Position numbers and translations under genes: made by a program. The notes under the pieces are model-generated. The model was given only the letters and a program-made list of their open reading frames with translations, was not told the DNA's origin and made no database searches. A DNA stretch of 64,000 nt from Benincasa hispida (lineage: Eukaryota; Streptophyta; Magnoliopsida; Cucurbitales; Cucurbitaceae): positions 46,993,326 to 47,057,325 of the forward strand of contig NC_052353.1 of the NCBI RefSeq assembly GCF_009727055.1. The letters run 5' to 3'. Each line of letters opens with the position of its first letter. The first letter of the stretch is position 1. This document shows, in pieces, positions 1 to 10,123 of the stretch.

Positions 1-220
1 CTTAATCCTTATACTACAGACCTATTTAGGTTATCACTTAAGGCATGATCCACTTGTATATCACATATACATACTTAAGTTCACATAAGATAACCAAGGA
101 GCTTTGCTTATTGGACATGAGTAAATGCCAGAATTAAATAACATTTATTTTATTTATTAAACAATGTATATCTTTACAAAACAACGAGACTCCGGGAGAA
201 TTAGGACACTAATCCCAACA
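1..220 (-). repeat. Angela-type LTR, 5' terminal part
   Basis: Read on the minus strand this is the first ~220 bp of a copia LTR, starting TGTTGGGATTAGTGTCC at 220. The same layout (short A+T stretch, then text reading roughly ACATAC..AAGTGGATCATG) recurs at 61600-61784. The rest of the element lies left of the window. The sequence after 220 is the leader of another element, so this LTR either inserted into it or was joined to it by deletion. With only one end visible the target duplication cannot be tested. Confidence 0.75.
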
Positions 221-1575
221 GTCCATGCATCATATTATATTATATTTGGTATAATATTTAGTTGTGGATGATGGATGAATGTTATTTATTTTCATTACTT
301 TATTATATAAATGTTATGTATAATGTAATGAAAATAGAGATGCATGATGCATGACACCACTTTAAAAAAATATAATTGTTATATTTTTAAAGTATGCCAT
401 TAGATGCATATATAGGTTTTAATTTTTTCATTAAACTTTGTAAATATTATAAGTTAGTGAAATTAGAATTAAAATCTATATTCAAGAATTACATGCAAAC
501 ATAGGTTAAATTAATTTCAAATAGTTCAAAATTGATTTCACATAGACCTATGTTAATAATATTTCTACTGAGATTAGAAATAGGTTTAATCTTTTAATTC
601 TCTTTTAGGGTTAAATTGGATTAGATAAAATATTAAATTTATAATATAATTGTCTATAAGGGACCTTTATCTTAGGAAGGTTTTGTCTAGGTTGGGGTAT
701 TTAGGTTGATGAAAATGGAAGACCCCTACTTAGGAACCGACCTAGAAGGTGAATTAGACAATTATATTATAAGCATGCAATGAACGATTAAGGTTTACTA
801 AAATGTTTAGTAAACAAGAATCAATATTGTTAAATATCCGTTTATTAACCAGATTTTTCTAAGTAAATGAAACACTAGGTTTAAAACACTTAGTGGGAAG
901 AAAAATTTATATATGATATTTCAATTTTCTTTCACGTTTCTCCCTAAAAGTTCACACCGTGAGATCTATGTTCAGCTGCGAGGCACCTTTGCTTGTATCT
1001 CCCTAAGGATGGTATTTGCAAGGTTAATAACAAGGTGAGTGGAGACTTTGTAGTAAGTGGGAGAGGGACGTGTCTCAATACATCCCATGGTCTCCTTCAT
1101 TGATTCAGTATAAAGTTTCATGCTCGGCCTTCAGACACCTTTGCTTGTGTCCTCGTACGGATGACATTTGCATGAAATTTTACACTAACTCCAGAAATGG
1201 ATAGGAATTCTTCAATTTTTGCCCTAATCGATTTTTCCCTACGGTTCGTTTATTGGGGCGGAACCCTAGAGTCTAAATTGAAGACTTACACTTACAAGAA
1301 ATTATTAAGTTAATGATTTATGGACCGAACAATGATGACTATTGGTTGTAGGAATAAGAGTTATTTTGGTATAATGATTAGTTAATATTGTCTTAATTCA
1401 ATGAAGGGATAACTGATCACCCCACAAGGGTTTTTATGCTGACACACTGAAACATCATTATAAAATAGATGTCACATAGGGTACATTAGATATTTTGCTA
1501 AATTGATTGGCTTTTTCTATGAATAATGCCTTAATAACTAATATAAATAATTTGTATGTTGCAGCAATTCGCAAA
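221..1575 (+). mobile_element. Element A: leader (untranslated) region of an Angela-like copia
   Basis: No reading frame of note. The part from about 640 to 1500 shares landmarks with the leaders of elements B, C, E and J: 'ggtatttaggttgatg', 'aacacttagtgggaag', 'gttcacaccgtgagatc', the steps 'cctttgcttgtgtc' and 'gatgacatttgcatga', and a block just before gag containing 'ctgatcaccccacaagg'. That order matches the long leader between primer site and gag in this family. The 5' LTR and primer site of A are not in the window. The 221-640 stretch is A+T rich and is assigned here only by position. Confidence 0.7.
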
Positions 1576-1708
1576 CTGACCAGCGTTACATTGAATTTGC
1601 TAAGTGTTGACAAACTAAACGACACTAATTATACTAGTTGGAAGAATACTATAAACATTATGCTAATTATCGATGACTTTAGATTTGCCCTTGTTGATGA
1701 ATGTCCTC
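1576..1708 (+). pseudogene. gag: Element A gag, N-terminal part, cut by insertion of element B
   Basis: Capsid-type gag start of a Ty1/copia element. The translation contains LNLLSVDKLNDTNYTSW and then LIIDDFRFALVDECP, matching the N-terminus of gag in elements B (5393), E and F. By alignment the true start codon is CTG at 1576, a decayed ATG (B reads ATGACTAGTTC at the same place). An ATG at 1507 is in frame but upstream of the homologous region. The frame stops where LTR B begins at 1709. The five bases TCCTC (1704-1708) are repeated at 17359-17363, where gag resumes at the next codons, so this half and 17359-18045 are one gene split by a 15.6-kb insertion. Confidence 0.85.
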
Positions 1709-3638
1709 TATTGGGCTTTATGTCTTAAAACTCATTGTTTGTAAACAATAAACTTATTCTGTAAAGTTGTTATTGAAGTTTTGATTCAATAAAGTTGTTA
1801 TTGAATATATGAATGGCTTATTTTGTTTCAAAAATAAATCCAATAAACTAAAAGATCCATGACTAGTGCATGAGTACTTGAGCTTTATGTGGAAACATAA
1901 GAGTGGACCATGTTTGAGCAAATAGTCAAAATAATCTATAATACACAAATAATTTGGATGCCTTATTCTGGTAACACTATCGGATGCGACCCACTCTGTA
2001 GTTTTTATAATGAGTTGTAAACTGCTACAAACAAGGTGGTTCTGATTCATTCATATGGTTACATGAGAAGTGGGGGCATCTTGTGCAATGAGTTTGCATA
2101 AGATCCGACCAAGAAATAAGTCACTCTTACTTTATAATGTTGTTTATTGTTTAAGACTGACTATTTCATAGCGATGGCCTAGGTAACTTGACTTTAATCC
2201 TGAGCTAACTATGAACTCCTGTTTATTCGAGATTATCCTTAAATTTGTATAGGTGAGGGTTGACTCAACAATGCCGACTCAAGAAACCTCTCATTTCAGG
2301 GGTAAGACTAGGTAGATAGCTGGGGACATACAAAATTCACTCCTACCCATTTTCAGGGATAGTAGAAATGTTGTTCTCTTAAGTGTTGACTTCGGGTCTT
2401 GATCAAGAGGCCCCACCTTTTCATTGGCCCGAGAGGGATTCTGTTTATTGATTGGATCACAAACAAATTGTTCATTAGAGGATTAGTGGAACTTAAAAAG
2501 CAAGAGGTAATCTCGGGGGTAAAACAACTATTGACCCAACCGTTATTATGAACAACCTATGAATGGTTAACTTACTAATCATGGTTATATTGAGTTGACA
2601 CAATATATCTGCAATGAGAGGAGTGCAACTATTAGGCTTTAATGGAGTGACCAAGTACTTAACGAATGGGGGTTAATTCGGTGTAAGGAGTTTAGCCAAT
2701 TAATCACGTATCATTGGAGCCCATAGGTCTATTAGGTCCCCCTATTAACTCACAAACGGAACTAGCCTTAGAATAACGTGATAAGTTAATTTGAAATGTT
2801 CAAATTTGAATTAAGGAAATTAATAATTATATTTGATATAATTACACGTCTAATTATGAAATTAAACGAAATTGGAGAATCGATTAATATTTAAATATGA
2901 TTTGAAATATTAATTTTATGAATAGAAATTCATGGTGGTGGAATTTGTGTTAAGTTAATTTAAATTTGATATTAAATTAATAGAATTAATTAAATTATTT
3001 AATTAGTTATTAATTTTAGAAAAATTAATTAATTGAATTGTTTTTTTTATAAAATTAATAAATTAAAACTAAAAATTGGGATTTTTTTTTGGAAATGCTT
3101 TTCAGAATTAAAGAAAAGTGCTGATTTTTCAAAATCCCCAAATGTGGGATTTTCCCACTTTGAAGACCTAGCACCTTAGTTATCATCCAACATTAAATTC
3201 CACCTCACATCTCAAGAAGGAGGAGTGTGTTGTTGATGCAATTTGATTGCATGTTATTCCTACATAAAACACATTTTATCTCAATTGAATTGAGGCATGC
3301 AAATGGGTGATTTTTGCTGAAAATCTTAGAAGAAAGAGTCCTTCATTTTTCAGAAAACCAGTCTCCTTCTTCCTCTTAATTCCTTAAAATTCTAGCTTGT
3401 TTTGTATCCCACAACTCAATCTAAGGCTCCTGGAGAATAGTAGGGAAGCTCAAAGTGGTGGTTCACAACCAGAAGAGGGGATAATTGCAGTTGAATTTCA
3501 TTGAAGAAGAAGATCTTCAAAGGTATATATGAAACTCTTTTTTCATTTGATAAGCATGTTGACTTTAAAGCTAAAATTGATGAGTTAGAATGCTTAACGA
3601 TTTTACTTTCTTTCGCTAAATGCTTATAGAAACTAACA
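1709..3638 (+). repeat. Element B 5' LTR (1930 bp)
   Basis: Starts TATTGGGCTTTATGTC (a decayed TGTTGGG) and ends AAACTAACA, two bases before the primer site. Length is within the 1.8-2.0 kb seen for the other complete copies here. It holds the family's landmarks in order: two CAATAAA-like signals near 1800-1850, 'gaggagtgggggcatc'-type block near 2070, 'cttaatcctgagctaac' near 2195, 'cccgagagggattc' near 2430, an A+T palindrome near 2960, and 'cccacaactcaatc' near 3405. Confidence 0.9.
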
Positions 3639-3640
3639 AT

Positions 3641-3652
3641 TGGTATCAGTGC
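3641..3652 (+). other. Element B primer-binding site (initiator tRNA-Met)
   Basis: TGGTATCAGTGC lies two bases after the LTR end. It differs by one base from TGGTATCAGAGC, the complement of the 3' end of plant initiator tRNA-Met used by copia elements. This fixes the + strand polarity of B. Confidence 0.9.
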
Positions 3653-4266
3653 ATGATTTAAGCATTTAATTTATGTTAATTTTAGCTTTGTGGGTGTTTT
3701 TCATGACGTGTATGAAAATGGTGAATTGATATGGTTTTTCTAAGTTTTGGCATCTTTTTCTATTCAATTATGTTGTAATTCTTGTAATTGGCTCTTGATT
3801 GATGAGTCTTAATGTGTGTTTAAGCGTCTGTAATTCAATTGGAGACATTAAAGTTGAAATTAGTTTGTAATTGAAGAAAGAAGTGAAAAAGGTCAGCAGT
3901 AGAAATCAGCAACAGTAGCCACTGCCAGGTAGCATTTCAACGCCTCCCTCAGAGCATTGCAACACTGCTCATCTGAACCCGTGGCGTCACAATGCTGGGG
4001 TAAGAGCGTTGCAACGCTGCTCATTCCAGCCCAGAACGAGCACGTGAATTGGAACAGGTAGTCCAAGCAAACCGTTCCATTCGATTCGAGTCTGGGAGAT
4101 CCGGTTCGACCAGTTGGGGTTTGGTTTAGCCACTTTTGAAGCTTTGAAGGTCTTGTTCGAGCGGTTCGGGTCCGGTTCGAGTCAGATTGTGCTGTCCATA
4201 AACACCTAGACTTAGGTTGTTTAATTAGCCGGAATAAACCTAAGTAAAAGTGTATCCAAGCAAATT

Positions 4267-4398
4267 TTAGAACACTTCAGTGGAGGTTTAATAGCATATA
4301 TAATATGTTGTTAGATCACTTCAGCAGGAATTTAATAACATATATGATATATTGTTAGAACACTTCAGTAGAAGATTAATAACATATACGATATGTTA
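4267..4398 (+). repeat. Three tandem 44-bp repeats in leader of B
   Basis: Units at 4267-4310, 4311-4354 and 4355-4398, each starting TTAGAACACTTCAG or close and ending in an A+T palindrome-like ATATATGATATATTG. They differ at several positions, so the expansion is old. Equivalent leaders of C and E show one unit-like copy ('cactgaagtgttctaac' at 10785 minus; 'gctgaaatgttctag' at 40117 minus). Confidence 0.85.
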
Positions 4399-4420
4399 TT
4401 TTTAGCTTTCGTGTAACTAA

Positions 4421-4900
4421 GAGTTCACATTGAGATTTATGCGATGCTTCGTGTCACCCTAGAAGTGACCTCCATTCGGAAAGTGATTGCATGAATCGAG
4501 ATTAAGGTGAATATGGGAATTTGTTCATAGTAAAATCAAATATATGATATATTGATTTTAATTCCCACATCCTTAAAGAGTCCACACCGTGAGGTTCATG
4601 CAATGCTTCGTATCGATTATACCTTGACTACTCCATTCAGAAAGTGTTTGCATGAATCAATATCAAGGTGAATAAGGGGAAATTGTTCATTGTAAAATTG
4701 AATATATGATATATTGATTTCAACTCTCACGTCCCTAGAAAGTTTACACCGAGAGATCTGTGCATCGCTTCGTGTCGATTATACCTCGACCGTTCCATTT
4801 GGAAAGTATTTGCATAGGGTCAAGATCAAGGTGAATGGGGGAAATAGTTCATAGTAAGTGGGTGAAGGATATGTGTCAACGAGTCCTGTAGTCTCTTCCA
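4421..4900 (+). repeat. Three ~160-bp direct repeats in leader of B
   Basis: Units begin at about 4421, 4578 and 4740 with 'gagttcacaccgtgag' variants, continue 'gcttcgtgtcgattatacc', 'ccattcggaaagtgtttgcatg', 'gatcaaggtgaat', and end with an A+T stretch before the next unit. The third unit is incomplete. Elements A, C, E, F and J carry one or two copies of the same block, which makes copy number of this block a variable character of the family. Confidence 0.85.
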
Positions 4901-5392
4901 TTGGTTTGGATCGTGAGATTTCTATGTTGCACCTATTGGTTAGCTTTAAGCAGCCCTTGCTAGTCGTTTAACGACATCTATCCCCTCGGAGGGTTATAAC
5001 ATAGGATTCAGAACAACTCAAGCTCCAGAAATGGATAAGATTTCTTAGGTCCATTCCCAACCTTGACTCTCCAATTCAGTAGCATCGTTGGAGCCGAGCT
5101 CTGAGGTTTTAAAATGGAGGGTTACACTTACAGAATTACTAAGTGTTAGTAGTTTCTGACCGAAAATACTAACTAAATGACTATAGGAATAAGAGTTATT
5201 CTGGAGATTGTATATAGTCAAGAGTGTCTTGCTTAAGTGAAGGAGTATTTGACTGCCCATCGGTAGCACTTATTCTGACTCACTATAGTGTCATTGTAAA
5301 AAATAATGAAATTTGGGTACACTATTACTTTGCTAAAACATCATTGAGTTTAAAATAAATTCACTAATAAATAATTTTTTTATATTTTTACA

Positions 5393-6021
5393 ATGACTAG
5401 TTCTATAATATAACTGTTGGCTTCAGATGAATTAAATGGGGACAATTATGCTACATGGAAATCAAATTTGAACACAATACTGGTGATAAACGATTTATGG
5501 TTTTTTTTTACAGAGGAGTGTCCTCCTATCCCTAGCTCAAATGCAAACTGAACTGTTCGGGAAGCATACGGAAAATGGACGAAGGCAAATGAGAAAGCCC
5601 GTGCCTACATTCTTGCTAGCATATCTGATGTTTTGGCTAAGAAACATGAAAACATGTATATTGCCAAAGAGATTATGGATTCTCTATGTGGAATATTTGG
5701 ACAAGTGTGCTTCTCCCTGAGGTATGATGTAATCAAATATCTTTACAACTGCCGAATGAAATAAGTGGCCTCTGTTAGAGAACATGTCTTGGACATGGTG
5801 GTCCATTTCAATGTGGCAGAGGTAAATTGAGTTGTCGTAGATGAAAAGAGCCAAGTCAGTTTTATTTTAGAGTCTCTTCTGAAGTGCTTCTTGCAATTGC
5901 GCACTAACGCATTAATGAACAAGATAGAATACAACCTAACTAAACTTCTCAATGAGCTATAGGCTATTCAGTCCATTTTAAGAACAAAAAGACAAGAAGC
6001 AAAGGTAAATGTTGCCGCTGC
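5393..6021 (+). pseudogene. gag: Element B gag, disabled, 3' end lost
   Basis: Copia gag (UBN2-type). Starts ATGACTAGTTC at 5393. The frame reads ELNGDNYATWKSNLNTILV, TEECPPIPSSNAN, then a stop, then AYGKWTKANEKARAYILAS and KKHENMYIAKEIMDSL, followed after a frameshift and stops by SQVSFILESLLKCFLQL and NKIEYNLTKLLNEL. At least four in-frame stops (including near 5411, 5551, 5761 and 5959) rule out function. The sequence runs to 'ttgccgctgct' at 6021 and then breaks into the LTR of element C, so zinc knuckle and pol are missing. It is useful as a reference for what elements C and E have lost. Confidence 0.88.
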
Positions 6022-6697
6022 TGAGGGAACAACCTCTTTACTATCTTTTGAAAAGTCCATTTTAAGGGAACAACCTCTCTACTATCTCTGAAAACAGGTA
6101 GGAGTGAATTTTTTCTTGCATCCTATGTCCCCAACTATCTACCCGGTCGTACCCTTGAAATGGTAGGTTTATTGAGCTGGCGCTGTTGAGCCAACTCTCA
6201 CCTATGAAAATCTAAGGATAATTTCATATAAACAGGAGCTCATAGTTAGCTCAGGATTAAGGTTAAGTTACCTACATCATCGCTTTGAAATAGACAGTCT
6301 TAAACAGTAAACGACGTTATAAAATAAGAGTGACTTATTTCTTGGTCCAATCTTATGCAAACTCATTGCACAAGACACCCCCACTCCTCATGTCATCACA
6401 TGAACAAATCAGGATCACTTCGTTTGTAGCCCTTTATAACTCCTTGTAACAACTACAGAATGGGCCTAATCTGATAATGTTACCAGATTAAGGCACCCAA
6501 CCTTATTCATATACTATAGACCGTTTTTGGCTATTTATTCAAACTTGATCCATTTTTATGTCTCCACATAAAGTTCAAGTATTCATATAATCATCGTGGA
6601 TCTTAGTTTATTAGATTTAGTCTTTACAAATGCAATTTACAAAATTCAATAACAACTTTATTGAATAAATTTCGAATGCTTTTAAGACATTTAACTC
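6022..6697 (-). repeat. Element C 3' LTR, first ~680 bp only
   Basis: Read from 6697 leftward this matches the start of the family LTR up to 'gtaggagtgaatt' and 'aagggaacaacctctctac'. The left junction with B gag is messy. 'gggaacaacctctttactatc' occurs at 6024 and again in nearly the same form at 6065, with 'agtccattttaag' between, a phrase also present at 5970 in B gag. That looks like templated filler at a repaired break. Confidence 0.85.
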
Positions 6698-6700
6698 AAA

Positions 6701-6711
6701 AAACTCCCACT
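6701..6711 (-). other. Element C polypurine tract
   Basis: On the minus strand AGTGGGAGTTT lies directly before the LTR start, as in elements E (36007-36016) and F (43626-43636). This is the plus-strand priming site of the element. Confidence 0.8.
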
Positions 6712-6839
6712 AGGACTAAAACTTCAGTGGATAAATATATACAAATATATACAATGTTGAGTTCAAAGAGAGAATAAATACAATAAACTAGGGCATCAGA
6801 AACTCATTAATTCTCCCACTTTCCCTAGTTCTAAGTATC

Positions 6840-8490
6840 TCGTAGTCCTAGTTCTACTAGGTGACCTCGAATACTTTAGCCAAAAGGGCCTTTATAAAAG
6901 GATAAGCCAAGTTATCTTGTGAGGCTATCTACGTGACGATCATGTCTCCTCTTTGTACAATCTCCCCGATGAGATAGTACTTGCACTCGATATGCTTTCC
7001 ACGTTTATGGCTTCTAGGTTTCCTTGATTTTGCAACCGCTCCACTGTTATCACAATATAGGGTGATCGACATGTGCATATTTGGAACTACTTCCATATCA
7101 ATCAGGAACTTTATGAGTCTACTTCTTTTGCTACTTCATTTATAGCTACATACTTAGCTTCCATTGTAGAGTCAACAATTCAACTTTGCTTGATACTCCT
7201 CCATACTTCTTCTCCATTTAGAGTGAATATTGACCCCAAAGTTGATTTCCTTGAATTAGTATCGGTCTGGAAGTCAGAATCAATGAATTTTGTAAGCATC
7301 AAATCCTTAGCTTCATACACGAGCACACAGTTTCTCGTTCTCCGAAGATACTTGAGGATGTTCTTAACGATAGTCCAATGATCATATCCTGGATTGGATT
7401 GAAATTTGCTGACAATTCCAATTGTATAGCATATGTCAAGACGAGTACACAATGTTGCATATATTGGGCTTCTACTGCTGATGCATATAGAGTTCATTTC
7501 ATAACCTCAACCTCTTGAGGTGACTTAGGACTTTTTTCCTTAAACAGATAAATTCCATGTCTGAAAGGTAAAATTTCTTTCTTGGAATTTTGCATTTTAT
7601 ATCTAGACAACATCTTGTCGATATGAGATGTGTGAGATAATGCTGAAGTTTTGTTTTTGCGGTTCCGAATTATTTGGATCCTAAGAACATACTACGCTTC
7701 TCCCAAATCTTTCATTTGGAATTGCGTAGCAAGCCATCTCTTGACGTCAACAAAAAATTTTACATCATTTCCTATAAGTAGAATATCATGAACATAAAAA
7801 ATCAGAAAAACGACAATACTGTTAACGATTTTCTTGTAAACACAAGGTTTGTCAACATTTTTTTCAATACCATAAGATATGATCGCAGTGTCAAATCTCA
7901 TTTTCCAGGAACGAGATGCTTGTTTCAACCCATAATTGGATGTATTAAGCTTGCAAACTTTTTGGTCTCGACTCTGTTCTATAAATCTTTCTGGTTAAGA
8001 CAAATAGATACTCTCTTGAAGATAGCCATTTAGAAAAGTTGTCTTGACATCCATTTGTCAGATTTAATAATCATAAAATGCAGCAATGGACAAGAGTATT
8101 CTAATAATCTTTATCATGGCAACTGGTGAGAAGGGTTTCGTCATAGTCTATCACCTCCCTTCCAGTAAACCCTTTTGCCATAAGCCTAGCTTTGTAGGTC
8201 TGTACCTTACTAGCTTGGTCTCGTTTTCTCTTGTAGGTCCACTTGCAACTGATGGATTTTACCCCTTCTGGTTGATCTCCAAGATTCCAGACTAAATTGA
8301 AGTACATTGACACTATTTCAAGGTTCATGTCTTTAATCCATTGGTTTTTATCCACATCTTCCATTGTTTGTTTGAAAATTAATGTATCCTTTAAGCTATC
8401 ATCTGTTATGATGAATTGAGTTTCAGTTAAACCCATGTACCAGTCAGATTGTTGCACAATCCTCCCACTACGTCGAGACACTCTTAACTC
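6840..8490 (-). pseudogene. pol: Element C reverse transcriptase-RNase H remnant
   Basis: Read on the minus strand from 8490 down: RT N-terminal text YMGLTETQFII and YKARLMAKGFTGREVIDYDE, then KQASRSWKMRFDTAIISYG, then FYVHDILLIGNDV, where the catalytic YVDD box has become YVHD, then QFQMKDLGEA, and after frameshifts DICYTIGIVSKFQSNPGYD, VKNILKYLRRTRN, FIDSDFQTDTNSRKSTLGS, and RNase H text down to about 6880 where KVFE is still legible. Several frameshifts and stops break it. In family terms it would copy the RNA into cDNA and degrade the template. Confidence 0.87.
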
Positions 8491-9775
8491 CTGAAAATGG
8501 TGTAAAGTACCAGTTCCATCAACTAGGTTCCATCAACAACTCTAGTTGATGGACTTGTTCGATCAACAATCCTTATTGATGCAATTGACGTTTCTTTGGT
8601 CATTTCATCTATTACTAGTTTACAACGAGGTTGATGATTTTTAATGTGGTTTTCCTCTAGGAAAGTTGCATTTGTCGACACAGATACTTTATCTTCCTAA
8701 GGAAAATAAAAGAAACCACCTTTTGTCTCATTGGGATAGTCTACAAATAGACATATTTTTTAACGGCATTCCAGCTTCTTTGGATTTTGCACCAACACAT
8801 GAACTGGGCATCCCTAAATTTTGAAGTGATGTAAACTACCTTTACATCCTCTCCATAACTCGTAAGGTTTTTCTGAAGCACTTTTTGAGGGAACTATGTT
8901 CAATATATACATCGTAGTCCCTACTGCATGACCCCAAAAAGAACTTGACAACTGAGCATAACTCATCTAGAACGAACCATGTCCAATAAAGTTCTATTTC
9001 TCCTTTCTACAACACCATTTTGTTGAGGTGTGCCAGGTACTATGAGTTCTGACTGAATTCTATGTTCTATCAAATACCCTTGAATTTTAAGTCCATGTAC
9101 TCACCACCTCGATCTGATCTCAACCTCTACTTTATATTCCTTGAACTTTTCAAGTGTATCAGATTTATGATGCATGAGGTAAATGTACCATACCTTGAAT
9201 AATCATCGATGAAGCTGATGAAATAATCATACCCTCCTCTAGCTTTAACATTCATCGGACCACAAAAATCTGAATGTACTAGCTTCAAGGGTTCTTTGAC
9301 TCTAAGACCTTTTCCAGAAAAAGATCTTTTAAACATTTTACCCTCAAGACAAGATTCACATAGCGGTAATGAACTGTCTTCTAACTTATTTAGATGATCG
9401 TTCTTAACCAATCTCTCAATCCCATTGAGAATGATGTGACCAAGTCTTAAGATCCAAAGATAGGCATTTGAAGAAATTTTTCATTTCTTATTTTGAGTCC
9501 CAGCTATTTTAAACATCTCTATGTTCAAAACGACATTTACCTCAGTCGGTTTTAACATGTACAAGTTATGTTCTAGTTTTGCAGAACAAATTTTGATGTC
9601 TTTTGAAGTAATGAACACTTCATTATTTTCAAAAGAAACTTTGTAATTTTGTTCCAGTAAACGTGAGACAGATATTAAATTCCTTTTCATAGAAGGAATG
9701 TAATAAACATTTTCAAGTAAAATGTATTTATCTCCTATAAATAACTTCATATCTCCCATTGCTTTAGTTGAAATA
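8491..9775 (-). pseudogene. pol: Element C integrase remnant
   Basis: The minus-strand frame at 9481-9759 gives the pre-integrase region (LLENVYYIPSMKRNLISVSR). The frame at 9127-9411 gives LPLCESCLEGKMFKRSF (zinc-binding CxxC), LVHSDFCGPMNVKARGGYD (first catalytic Asp) and FISFIDDYSRYG. The second catalytic Asp lies in the decayed stretch near 9100 ('cacctcgatctgatc'). The C-terminal part at 8600-9060 is legible only in pieces. The gap between 9411 and 9481 holds a frameshift. It is interrupted and inactive. Confidence 0.85.
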
Positions 9776-9895
9776 ACCTCCCCAATCCCTACTTTAAAGG
9801 TTGCTTCCCCTTTTGTTAATTGTCTCTAGGAACTTGTTTCCTAAAAGAAGATATAGATATGATTAGCGACACCTGAATCTATTATTCAGGTCTTC
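9776..9895 (-). pseudogene. pol: Element C aspartic protease remnant
   Basis: One minus-strand frame reads IIDSGVANHIYIFF around 9845-9890, keeping the DSG active site of the retroviral-type protease (family form DSGATNH). A stop follows IFF, and stops lie on both sides, so it is not part of a working polyprotein. It directly follows the short gag ORF. Confidence 0.75.
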
Positions 9896-10123
9896 TTATT
9901 TTTTTTCCACTAAGCATGTTTCGATGACAAGTAAATCGTATATACTATATTGTTCAATTTTTGCATTCTCATCTATATAGTTCAAAACTTTAGATGAAAT
10001 GGGAGATAGAGAACATTCTTCTGTTAAAACTAGTTTTGAATCACATTTTTCTAGTAATTTGCATGTTGAATTGATATTACCGTTAACTAATGCAGAAGCG
10101 AGTATTCTAGAAGAATTCGACAT
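9896..10123 (-). pseudogene. gag: Element C short gag ORF: gag start joined to protease linker
   Basis: A 75-codon minus-strand frame. The first part, MSNSSRILASALVNGNINST, aligns with the gag start (B: MTSS..LLASDELNGDNYAT). KLVLTEECSLSPISS matches the following gag text (TEECPPIPSS). The last part, YDLLVIETCLVE, matches the linker just before the protease (compare E: YDLLDTEICLVE). About 700 bp of gag including the capsid body and zinc knuckle is absent, but the frame stays open across the junction. Element E shows the same arrangement. This may mark a gag-deficient subgroup (see findings). Confidence 0.8.

Larger units (their letters stand above)
3653..5392 (+). mobile_element. Element B leader region
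   Basis: About 1.74 kb without a significant frame, between primer site and gag. It contains two sets of direct repeats (4267-4398 and 4421-4900, listed separately) and a G+C-richer stretch at 3900-4200 with 'cattgcaacac', 'gcgttgcaacgctgc'. The same G+C-rich stretch occurs in the leaders of C (near 11700-11830, minus) and J (near 56110-56240, minus), so it belongs to the family. Long structured leaders are typical of BARE/Angela elements; a packaging or translation role here is inference. Confidence 0.8.

Noticed and set aside
4267..4900. CRISPR-like array suggested by regular repeats
   Set aside because: Repeats are directly adjacent without unique spacers and lie in a plant retrotransposon leader.
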